DNA from: Gonium pectorale
Taxonomy: Eukaryota; Chlorophyta; Chlorophyceae; Chlamydomonadales; Volvocaceae
Direction: 5' to 3'
DNA length: 64,000 nt
Assembly (NCBI GenBank): GCA_001584585.1
Contig: LSYV01000010.1
Coordinates: forward strand, 1 to 64,000
Both the position numbers and the translations under genes were made by a program. Under the pieces are notes generated by a model, which saw only the letters and a program-made list of their open reading frames with translations, was not told where the DNA came from and did no database searches. Each line of letters opens with the position of its first letter. Position 1 is the first letter of the stretch. This document shows positions 1 through 11,100 of the stretch, piece after piece.

Positions 1-759
1 CTTGGAGACGTGTATTGTGCTTATGTCGTGGTATTAGCTGCGCCATTGTCTTATCCAGTGCCGTGCAGAGGCCCTATGGTTGGCGCCGGGTTGTAGGCCG
101 CGGACCTGCGTGGTGCCGCAGGTCCGGGGGCTGTCAGAGTGCTGGCTGCTCGACCATCTTAGTATTACCAGAGTCGATTCGATACGCTGTAGAGTCGCGT
201 CATACCGTCGAGTGGTCTGCCCATCCGGTATCGCTGTCAGCTATTGTGAGGTTCAAGAGCCCGCGCACAGGTCGTGGTCGCTCGCCTCTTGGTCATCTCT
301 GGTCGTTCTGAGTTTGGTGCAGCTAACCTATTGTCATCAGCAGCGTATCTAGGGTCTGCCGCCCTAGTTTACCGGACCCTGGCAATCATCTTGTAATACG
401 CAGTTGGTAGTGATCCTACCCCTGGAGCCTGAGTTGGTACGCGTCACAGTGCAAGCCAGTTAGTTGGACCTTTGTGTTGCTTCCCCCCTCTTTTTTTTTG
501 AGGCGCCAAGCCGGATCAGCCGTGTCATGTCACGTAGTACAGTACGACACCTGACGCTCGGCCTGTAAGCGCGTGTCCTCGGTCTTCCGCAACAAGAACC
601 GGGTTCAATCGCGTATATATGTTGCGTGCAGGGGCATACGAAGGGAATATATTGGGTTCCTTCATGAGTCAGCCCGCCCCTTCCCCACCGGCCTGCCAGG
701 ACCTCTCTGCATTGCCCGCCCGGTCATCGTCGACCCCCGGGCCCTCCCTCATCGTGACC

Positions 760-1040
760 ACTGCGTCCTTGGTGCGTGCGGCTGTGCCCCGCCGTGGCTC
801 GAAAATGATTGCATGGGCCAGGGGCTCGCTGCCCAATCTGCCACTCGCTGATCCACCAGCCACGGCCTGTCTCCTGTGTGTCGCTTGCTTGCTTGCATCT
901 GCGTCCACACTTCCAGCCGTTGTTTGCTTTTTGCCGTGCCTGTGCGCCCTGCAGGCGTTGGGGATCTGCCCTTCAGACCGCCGCCTGCACTTGCGGGCCT
1001 GGTTCTTCGTGGCTGTTCTCCCCCCTCCCCTCCTTCCCCC
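760..1040 (+). repeat. Diverged dispersed repeat, copy A
   Basis: Several blocks match, in order, the minus strand of about 57260-56850. Examples are a gctgtgccccgccgtggct block, a gctgcccaatctgccactc block and a gtgccctgcaggcgttgggg block. The match is interrupted and clearly diverged, so this looks like an old dispersed element rather than a recent copy. No coding capacity is evident. Confidence 0.4.
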
Positions 1041-1284
1041 TACCCCTTCCCCGGTTTTACTGTAGGACCTCCTGTCGTACCCTCCTAACGCCTCCCTTCA
1101 CCACCCCGCGGCTTGCTACGCCTGTTGGCGTGTGCTGTACGCACGCATGCGTGTGTTTATGCTTCTCCGGACTCACGGGTTCCATCACCAATGCTCGCGC
1201 ATGCGTAAAACACACAGTTGTATGGATTGGCGCCTCTCCGTACATTTTAGGGCTGTGTAGGGCGCTGGTAGAGATGTCTTGCTC

Positions 1285-1377
1285 TGTACCCGCCCGCCCT
1301 ATTGGAAACGTCGCGCCTTCGGGCGTGTATGACCGTAGAGGCGGGCTCCCTCTTTCTCTGCAGATTTCTCCTTTTTT
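1285..1377 (+). repeat. Short dispersed repeat (family 1), copy A
   Basis: About 93 bp starting tgtacccgcccgccct and ending in a T-rich run recur at 51359-51451 on the same strand with roughly nine differences. The right half (ctccctctttctctgcag) looks like a pyrimidine tract plus 3' splice site. The second copy lies inside an intron of the cyclin-D1-binding-protein homologue. Confidence 0.6.
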
Positions 1378-2159
1378 GATGCACGGTAACGAAGTCACAG
1401 TGGAATTCAACGGGCTGGAAATAGGGAGATGCAAATGCACTATGTACGATGTGCGGAGACCCTGACTGTCTGACACGTGGAGTGCATAGAGTGCATCAGT
1501 GTAGCACTGGCGTACGGCGGCAAGGCCATGCACATGAAAGGTATGCACAGCTCCTCCGGTATTGATGAATATCCAATGCATCCCTCCGAATTTGGGTTTG
1601 GCGTGCAGCGCTGCTGTGCCCGTCTTTGCGAGGGCGGACCTAGGCAGGAGAACAACGAGGAGGACCGGCCGCACCTGTTCAAAGTGGGCGTTTCCCTGCG
1701 TTTCTTATGCACTGATTCTATGTACCGTATCAGGCTCCAGTGATCGGTGAACTTGCTGTTGGCCTGGTGGTTACTCTTTGGCGTCTTACGTGAATGGGTG
1801 CCACCCCTGCAGTTGCTTTTGTACGCAGTCGCACGTCTTTGTTATCTGCATGGTTGCCGGCGTGTTGCGGGGGGTGCGTACGTGCGTGATGGTGCTCCCA
1901 ATGGTGCTCCCAAGGGGAATCACATATTGTAATCAGAGGCTTAATTATCTGCTGACAAACGTTTGCTTCTTCGCTAAGGTCGCGACTAGGCTACTATTCC
2001 CTGCTGTCTTCTGATAATGTACACTAGATATATGTGATTCCAATGAAACTTTAGTTGGTATGGACTGACGCAATGATGGACGGACGGGCACTGCCAGGCC
2101 GGGTCCCTCCGCCGCACAAAAAATGCACAGCACATCGCCCACATTCTTATCTTCTACAG

Positions 2160-5100
2160 GAGCATATCGGAGCTGCTTCATCTTCTCTCGGAGCTCCAGG
2201 CTGCGAGCCCGATGTCAGCGCATTACCAACAGCCGTGCGTTCGACACGGTCATCTTGGCGTTCATCTTTTGCAACTGCATCGCACTGTCTCTGAGCAGCA
2301 ACAGAGAGGGTTTCGATGGGACGCCGCTGGGGCAGGCACTGTCCCGCCTGGACTTGGTGTTTGTGGCGGTCTTCACCCTGGAAATGGTTATCAAGATCAT
2401 CGCGATGGGCTTTGTCCTGGATGAGGGGAGCTATCTGCGGGACGGTGAGGGTGGGGCGGCCCCAGGAACGAGCAACGGGCCGTGGCGGGCTGGGGCGCGC
2501 GAACGCGCACGGTACGGGCCCAGGGGCAGGGGGAGGTAATCGCTCTGGCCTCCTCACGGTAGCGCATAGCGTGTATGGCCGGGTGGATTTAACGAAGGCA
2601 GTCGAGCTGCAGCTAGCACCGCGTGCTACGCCAGCCGCCACTGCGTGACACTTGCAGCGCCGCAACAGCGCAGCGATGACTGGAGACCCTGGGCTGGCGG
2701 GATTCCCCAGCCCCCCAGCCGGGTTTGCCTTAGCCCTGCGGCGCTCCTGTATCTACCTGGATGATCCTCATCGCAGCCTTCGTACAACTCTTCCTCGCCC
2801 ACCTTTGTCCCCGCATGGTTTGCTGTAGGCTGGAACTGCCTTGATTGCTTCACGGTAGTGATGGCGTACGTCAGCGTGGTGGCGCCCAGCAACTTCACCG
2901 CCGTGCGGGCCATTCGGGCGCTGCGGCCGCTCAGGACCGTTAATCACGTTAAAGGGATGAAGGTAAGGAAGGCGGCTCGCCCGAGCGACGCGCCCCGCGT
3001 TAGGCGAGGGCCCGGGATGTGGAATTGCCCCTGGGACGTGGACGCCTTCCGCGGATAACGCACGCACGCATTGCGGTAACCGGCCCGCTGGGCAGGGTTG
3101 TAAGGGGCCGCCAGGGCGCAAAGGCCTATCGCGCTTGACGCGCTGCCGAGCGCGGATGGTGATTCGCTCGCCGGGTCGGGCGTGCTCGGCTCAGCCAGTG
3201 TTGTGTGCCGACGGAAAGCCTTACGGAAAGCCTGAGCTGCCATGACCGCCGTCGCAGCTGGCGCCTGGCGGCCGCACCGTCCGTGAGGGCGATGCTACAG
3301 GATCTCCGGAGCAGCCACGATCCTGATGCCCGAGATGGCATTGCGCACGCCGCGCTTGTCCGAATGGCCCGAATGGTCGCAACCTGGTCCTGGCCGCCGC
3401 ATGGCGCCCCTCCCCCAAAGCGCTTGGGGGTCCGGCGGCCCTCAACTGCCGCCCACCCATCAGCCGCTCAAATGCCAACCACCTTGCGGCGCCGCGCCCT
3501 TGTTGGCTCCCGCAGGTGCTCGTGACGACACTCATTGGGTCGCTGCCTCTGCTTCTGGACGTGTTCGCGTTGTGCGCGTTGTCCTTCTTCCTGTTCGGCA
3601 TCATCGCCGTGCAGCTGTTTGCAGGAGTGCTGCGAAACAGGCGAGCTGGACACCTGGGGGCCTGCTGGAGGGGGAGGCCTGCTGCATCTGACGGCTCGCG
3701 GGATCGGGTGTCGGTGGGGCGACGGCGGTGGGCATGGGGTTGCCATGCAGCTTGCGGGTGGGGGTATTGAAGAAGGGAAATGGTTGGGAGGTTAGGAAGG
3801 CGCGTCACCACGGAGCCTGCGCGCCGCTTGGAGCACATGTACACAATGGCGAACGAGCGCTGCCGTCTGCGGTAACCCACCGTCCATGCTATGCCGAAGC
3901 GACTGCTGTTGAGCGGGCATCGAGACACGCCCCTCCTCCCCTTCCCACGGTTCCGTCAGCTCGCGGTTCTGCCAACTCGCGCACACGCTCCTGGTTTGGA
4001 CCGCTGGTGGCGGATAGAACTCCAACGTGCAGCCGACCGCAGCTGACGACCACTCCCCTCACTAGATACCGTAGTGTCCCCAGCCCCTTGAAATCCGCTC
4101 CTGCGGTTTCGGCTACCGCTGATGTACAGGTGCGGCACGGCGGACCTTGCCGGCGCATACGACGTCCCCACCCCTTCGGGTGGGCTGCTGCTCGCAAACG
4201 TGACGTACTCGGTACCCGACGACCAGGCGGAGCGCATGTGCTCGGGACCGCTCAGCGCTGGTAGGCATCAGCCCGGGGCTGGTCGGGGCGGTTGAGGGAG
4301 CGGAGGGGGATAATGCTGCTGGGACACCGCGCTCATGGGCGCCTTGCATTGTTTGTAATGTTCCAGTTGGACCAGGGATGAGAGACGGAGAGGACGTAAG
4401 CACTCAGCTCGGGCGGGCGGCGTATAGCTTCTGGCTCGGTAAGCCCCGACGCCCTGGCCTCACATCTGCTCTGACTGGCACTGCCCAGCTTGACGACTCA
4501 GGTTGCAATTCTTAGTGCCTCGTCTTCCTGCACCTCCTAAGTCGGCCTTCTGCACTGGCGACGCTGCCTCGCAGATCTGGACTGGTACGTTGTGAATGGC
4601 ACTGCCACGCCTGACGTTGGCAGCGGGTACGACGGACGCGTGTGTCCGTCCGGCATGTACTGCACCGACTACGGCAACCCGCAGTACGGCCTGGAGAGCT
4701 ATGACAACATCCTGTGGGCCTGGCTCACCATCTTCCAGCACATCACGCTGTCCGGCTGGACGGGGGTCATGTATGCCGTTATGGACGCGCTCAGCCCCTG
4801 GGTGTGGATCTTCTACGTGGTCCTCGTCAGCTTCTGCGCCTTCTTCCTGGTAGGCCTGAACGGCTGCCGTACTTGCAGCATGTATGCCGCGACTATATGT
4901 TGCGGATGTTGGGAGGCTTTGCTTCGGAGAGCTCGCGGGTTGTGCCATGCTCTTGCCGGCCTCCGCCCTAGGCGGCACACGGATGCAGGCCCTCTTACTT
5001 GGCATGCGGCAACGGGGCCCATGCCCTTTTTGATGGGTTTCGGCAAGCCTGCTTGGTGCCTTGTCGCACCTACGTACTGCCGACAGGGCACCTCGCAGCT

Positions 5101-8100
5101 AGCACAGCCCTGCGGCGAATCCGTCCGGCCAACGCCGTCGCCCTCCTGCAGGTCAACCTGACTCCGGCTGTGCTCGCGGTGAACATGACGTTTGACAAGT
5201 TGAAAATCGCGATGGAGGAGCTGGCGGAAGCGGAGCGGCGCCGCAAACTATCTTCGGTGGGCTCGAACGTCCTCAAGCGGCTCGCGCGGTCGCCCATGCT
5301 GCGGGTATGGGTGCGGCGGGTGGCGCGTGTGATGTTGCGTCCGTGTGGTCGCCGGGCAGGGTATGGAGGGAGGGCGAGCTCACGTTTTATGCCACTCTCA
5401 GGGAAGCTACCGGAGCGCCGCGCACGGTGGGTGTTGCGGTGCACCCGCTAGATCTTTCCTGCGCCAGGCTCCCTCTCGCGCCGTCCTCCAGCTCTCTTGG
5501 GTTGACGGCTCGGTAGCGAATTCGTATGTTTTGCAGCCGAACCCTGCTGCCTACCGGCTCGCCCTCCGGCCTCGCAGGAGCATATGTCGGTTTCCGATGA
5601 CGATGACGCTGGTTCAGACGGAGCGCCCTCCTGCCTGAGGAAGCTCCGCCGGGCGGCTTGGGCGGTGGCCGTCAGCAGGGAGCTGGAAATCATAAGCGTC
5701 ATCCTCATCGTGATCAACACGGTGGCGATGTGTTTGGTCTGGTTTCGAATGCCCACCAGCGTGGAGCGCGTGACCAACATCATTAACGGGGTGCTGACGC
5801 TCTGCTTCGTGGCCGAACTAGTCATCAAGCTGGTCGGCTTTGGGGTCGTGAGGTCGGGCCGGGGTACGGCGGGAGCTGGGACGTGGCCGGGGAAGGGCGT
5901 GGACACGGCGAGGGAAACGGGGAAGAGCATGGGCACAGCTGCCACCGCCCGGGCCCTTTGGAGACACCTTGGGGAGCGCCACCTGGTGCCTTCCGCTCCC
6001 ATCGCCTCGCCCCTCTCCCGCGCGCCTTGCCCGGCCGGCAGGTATTTCCGGGACGGCATGAACCAGTTCGACTTCCTTGTTGTGGTCATCTCGGTGGCCG
6101 AGTTCCTGCTCGACGTCATCCCGACCGTCGGGGGCGTGGGCCCGCTGTCCGTGCTGCGCGCCTTCCGGCTGCTGCGCATCTTTCGGCTGGCGCGCACGTG
6201 GGAGGCGCTCAACGCGGTGATAGTGGGCATGATGCGCTCGCTGCGGGCGTCCATCATGCTCGTGCTGCTGCTGGTCATGTTCCTGTTCATCTCGGCGCTC
6301 GCGGGCATGCAGCTCTTCGGATTCAAGTGGGTACCAGTTGTCCAATGCGGGCGCGTCCTGCTGAGTGTGGGCGCGTGGCAGGTGTCGTGGCGGGTAGAGA
6401 GTGCTGGTCGAGAGGGCCCATGAGTATGCGGCTCTTCGGATTCAAGCGAGTTCTGGCAGCTCAGCCACTGCCATACGTAAGAGCGCGTCGTGCTGAAGTC
6501 TGGGCGTGTGGCGGGCGCCGTGGCGGGTAGCGGCTAATGGCTGAGAGGGCTGATTGGCATGCGGCTCTTTCTATTCAAGTTGCTGAGTACCGCCGTCACG
6601 TGCGGGGATCGTGTTTGTGCGTGCGTCACGATCAAAGGCGTATGTGGCGTACCCGAACTGCATCCCTGTGTGGTGTGTCTGCCGTATGCAGCAGCGGCTG
6701 TTCCCTGACTGTTGCCTTGGAGTGGGGTTTCGGGTTCGTATGGTTTCAGGCTTAACGGGCTTGGTTTTGGGGACCCCGCGGGTTGGGGAGGTGGGGACCC
6801 GTGGTCTACCGTGGAGCCTGAAGGGGTGCTCGTGTTGATTTGTTTTGCGTCGCTCACTGCGCAACTCATGCGTCCAAGCACGTACCCTCAGAGCGTTAGG
6901 TCCCCGGGCTGGGAGAATGCAGGCGGCCGAAAGCCTGGGGAGCAGTGCGGTACCAACGCAAGGAACTTTTGGCACACACGGTCAAGGCGCGGGTGTTGTG
7001 CAATGTGTCGGGGATTTTCTTGCTTGTTGTGGTATCGCTGGTGTTTCCGTCGTTTGGTCTGCAGAGCTGAAATCAAGCAAACCCTTAACTGTCGCAGGTT
7101 CGTGTTCTGCGACTACGTGGACGGCGCGCGGCCCGTGTGCCCGCTGGGGCTCCGCGTATGGGGCGACTGCCCCGAGCACTTCCACTGCTACCTGCCCTGC
7201 ACGGCCGAAGAGTACGGCAGCTGGATCCCCGCGCCCGGCTCCCTCTACAAGGGTCAGGCCTACTGCGAGCGGTTCTGCGCAACGCTGGAGGCCGCGGAGG
7301 CTGCGGACGCCACCGCCACCGCGGAGGCTGTTGTGGCGGGCGGCGGCTGCGAGTACCTGGGCATGGTCGGCGAATCGGATGTGCCGCGGGCCAATTTTGA
7401 CGATCTTTATCATGGTCTCTGCACCGTTTTCCAGCTGCTGACGGGCGAGAACTGGTGAGGCCCTGGGTTCCCGCCTTGCGGTTGCCCAAGGATGTGGTGC
7501 CCTGCACATCTTGCTACCGCGCAGATGACGCGCCAGCTTTGCACCAACAGCTCTTCAAATGCCCACCTTCTGCCCCGCTGCCTCCACTCCGTGCACCGAA
7601 AGAAGGAGGCTGAGCAAGCGAGCGCCGCAGCATCGCCGTGTTCTCTGACATCGCACACCACACCGCCGTACAACCCCGCAGGAACGACATCATGTTCAAC
7701 GCGATGCGCACCGTGTCGGACTGGACGGCCCTGTACTTCATCGTTGTCATCCTGATCGGCAACTACCTCGCGGTGGGACCCGCCGGGCGCCTTTGTGGCA
7801 TACTGGTTGGGCTGTCGGTTGGGTCACTCGCCTTGCGGGAGCGCTGCCCGCCTGGACGTGACGCTCACTGCTGTGATGCCTGCCGCCTCCCTGGCTACGG
7901 CTTGCCCCCGCATTGCTGTCATGTATGCGCATGGCCAGCGGCCCGGGGCTCCCCGGGGCTGTGGTGAGCCGACCCGCATGGCCCCTCCCCTCAACCTTGC
8001 CGCCCCGACCTAATAAACGAGGCTTCAACGGGCTGCCCTGTCATTTCCTTATGGTACACACGATCACACCCACTCTCTTGTTCCCGCTGATCGCTCGCAG

Positions 8101-11100
8101 CTGAGCGGGACGGCATGCGCCTCGGGCTGCTCCTTTGAAGTCCGCTTTCCCACCTACCTCTTAAGCCCTCCCCCGCAGCTCAACCTGTTTGTGGCCATCC
8201 TGGTGGACAACCTGGACGCCAGGGCCTATCACTCCGACTCCTCCCACGGCAGCGGCAAGGTCGCGCCGATGCGCTTCCTGGGGGGCGTGTTCCGTAAGCC
8301 GTCCCGCAGAAGCCTGGCGGCCACCGCCGCGGCCGCGGCCGCCAAGGCGCCCAAAGTATCCCGCCTCAACGACCCCCTTGACCCCGAGGCCAAGCTTGAT
8401 TGGCTGCTGGACGTCCGTACCTCCCTGGCAAACCGCTGCCGGCAGCTTGTCGGTCACCTGCAGATGGCCAACGTGTCCAGGCGGTCGGACGCGGGGGGCG
8501 CGGGGGCCGAGGTGGCCGAGGTGGCAGGCGCACCGCCCACGTTCCACCACGCCGCAGCTGGTGCCGACGACGGCCATGAGTCACTGGCACTGCCGCTGGT
8601 GGCGGACGGCCAGAGGGGCGGCAGCCACACGTCTGGTTCCGGTCCCGTGGCCGAGGCGGCGGTCGTCGGGCTCTCTGTTGATGCAGGCGACAGGGGTGAC
8701 GGAGGCCTGCAGGACGAGGCCGACTTGGGGGACGAGGACGGAGCGCCCTCAGCCCCGCCGTCGCCCCGCGCTGCGTCACAGAACCGTTACCGGGACCGTA
8801 ACCTGGACCACCGCGACGACCGCGGGCATGACCGGGACCGAGCACGTGACCAGGAACGCGGGCGGATCAGGGGCCCACTTCCGCGGTACGCGAGCCTCCA
8901 GAGCGACTCCCAGGCGTCCACGTGGGCTGACGGCCGCGGCGATGGACAGTCGGGGGCTGGGACGCAGCAACGTTCGGCCTCGGACAGCGGCTGCGTGAGC
9001 CTGACGCTACACCCGGCGGGGCCGGGGCCAGGGCTGGGTCAGCCTCACTGGGCCGGCGCTGCTGTTGCGGGGATGGCAGAGTGCTCGGGATCCGTGCCGC
9101 TGGGGGCGGCGCCGCTGCCGCTTTCCTCGCTGTCCTGCGCCGCGGTGGCGGTTGATGGTCTGGCGGCTGATGAGGGCCCGGGGCTAGCGACGGAGCGGGG
9201 CGTGAAGCCAGAGCTAATCGGCTTCGCTGGCGGTGGTGACGGCGCGGCGCTCGCTGCGGCTGAGGCGGACGAGTGGGGCGGGCTGGGCGGTCCGCAGCGG
9301 CTGTCGTGCACCACCCTGTCGCGGCTGCAGGTGATGCACTCGTTGCGGCTGCCGCTGGACACGCCGCTGTGGAAGCAGAAGATGCAGGGGCGCGCACTGC
9401 TGATGCTGGGGCCGGACAGCAGGGTCCGCGGCCTTGCGGCGAGGGTGGTGCACTACCGCGCGGTCGAGGTCCTGTTCGTCGTCCTCATCGCCGCTTCCTG
9501 CGTCGCGCTCGCGCTCGACACGCCCTGGCTCGACCCGCACTCGACCCTGTCCCGGGCACTGCAAACCCTGGACGTCATCTTCGTGTGCGCCTTCGCGGTC
9601 GAGGCGGTCCTCAAGATCACGACCTACGGCTTCGCCTTCACCGGCAAGCACGCGTACCTGCGCAACGGCTGGAACCTGCTGGACTTCTTCGTCGTGGTCA
9701 CCGGCGCGGCGCTGCTGATCCTGCAGGCCGTGGGCTACGACCCACGCAACCTGATGGTGCTGCGCGTGCTGCGCGCGCTGCGCGCTCTCCGCGCGCTGCG
9801 GTTCGTGAGCCACTTTGAGGGGCTGCGACTGGTGGCCCACGCGCTGGTCGCGGTGCTGCCCAGCGTGCTCCACGTGGCGCTGCTGTGCCTGCTGTTCTAC
9901 CTGATCTTCGCCATCCTGGCGGTCAACCTGTTCAAGGGGCAGCTCTACAACTGCGTGGACGCGGACACGGGCGAGCGGCTGGACCCCTACTACCTGCTGC
10001 CCCCGGGGGAGACCATGACGCGGCAGTGGTGCGAGGCGGGGGCCGCCACCATCAACGCCTCGGTATACTATACCAGCCGCAACGTGTCCATGCGGCCGTA
10101 TAACATCAGCACGATGTAGGTTGGCGTGCCGGCTTTGCGATCTGCATGTATTGTTGCATGTTTTGTCCCATTGAATATTCATTAGCAGCCGCGGCTGCCT
10201 TGACTCTGTGGTTTCTCCATCGTGCCCGCCCAAGCACCCGTGCCACCCCCGTGTGCGTGCACCGCGTGCGTGCAGGTGGGTGAACCCGACGGCCAACTTC
10301 GACAACGTGGCGATCGCGATGCTGAGTCTGTTCCAGGTGTCCACCATCTCGCTCTGGCTGGACATCGCCTACACGGCCGTGGACGCCACCGGGGTGGACA
10401 AGCAGCCCATACGGAACCACAGGCCGGCCGTGCTGCTGTTCTTCATTACATTTGTCATCGTCTGCACATTCTTTGTAAGTGCCCGTTCCGATACGCGCGT
10501 GCCGGTCACTGTATTCGCCCGCGTCAGCACTCCACTGTGGCGCCTGGCAGCCCGTACTTGCATGCAATTCCGCGTGCCCTCTGTGTTACCCGCCTCCTCC
10601 GCCCATTTCCTTCTGAGGGAAGGGTCCCAAACGGTACGGTTCTAGCCATTTGCGCAAATGTAACACTGACGCCCAATCGCGCCGCGATGCTGCAGATGCT
10701 TAACCTCTTTGTGGGTGTGACGCTCGACAAGGTACGGTGCGGATACCAGCTGTCTATCTGCCGGTCTTTAGTGAAATCTCTGTTGTATTCCACAGTCCAT
10801 CAACGGCCGCGCTTTTTATAAGGCTGCTTAATCCGGCATCGCAGTCTAACTCTTCGTCTCTGCCGGCCCCTGCTACGGTGTCCTCCTGACTCAGTTCACG
10901 GAGCTCCAGGCCGAGCGGGACCGGCCGGGCATCCCACTCACGCAGCAGCAGCAGGATTGGGTGGAATGTCAGCGGCTACTGCTGCAGGTCAAACCGCAGC
11001 TCAAGCCGGCGCGACCCGCCCACAAAGCCCGTGCCGTACTGTACGACATCACGATGAGCAAGTATTTCGACGGGTTGGTCCTATCCGTTGTGGTAATCAA

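Larger units (their letters stand above)
1..2159. other. 5' flank of channel 1, no resolved gene
   Basis: I find no convincing coding exon here. Open frames are short, low in family-like motifs and overlap one another on both strands. The N-terminal exon(s) of the channel gene that becomes readable at 2160 should lie in this stretch or before it, but no start exon could be fixed. Two segments, about 760-1040 and 1285-1377, are copies of dispersed repeats with relatives near 57 kb and 51.4 kb. Confidence 0.5.

Noticed and set aside
601..625. tRNA-like B box (gggttcaatcg)
   Set aside because: The following bases break the consensus, and no A box or acceptor stem could be paired around it.
809..1465. 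218-codon open frame in the 5' flank
   Set aside because: It runs through two dispersed repeats, is Cys/Pro/Arg-rich and has no recognisable domain. A related repeat copy at 57 kb does not keep the frame.
2123..2159. ATG at 2123 as the start of channel 1
   Set aside because: It is in frame, but a strong acceptor (cttctacag) lies at 2151-2159 and the paralogue also shows an acceptor just upstream of the same position, so this is more likely intron. It cannot be excluded.
9214..10365. 383-codon minus-strand open frame opposite channel 1
   Set aside because: It is the GC-rich shadow of the large domain III exon. It is His/Gln/Arg-rich, has no family motif and overlaps proven coding sequence on the other strand.
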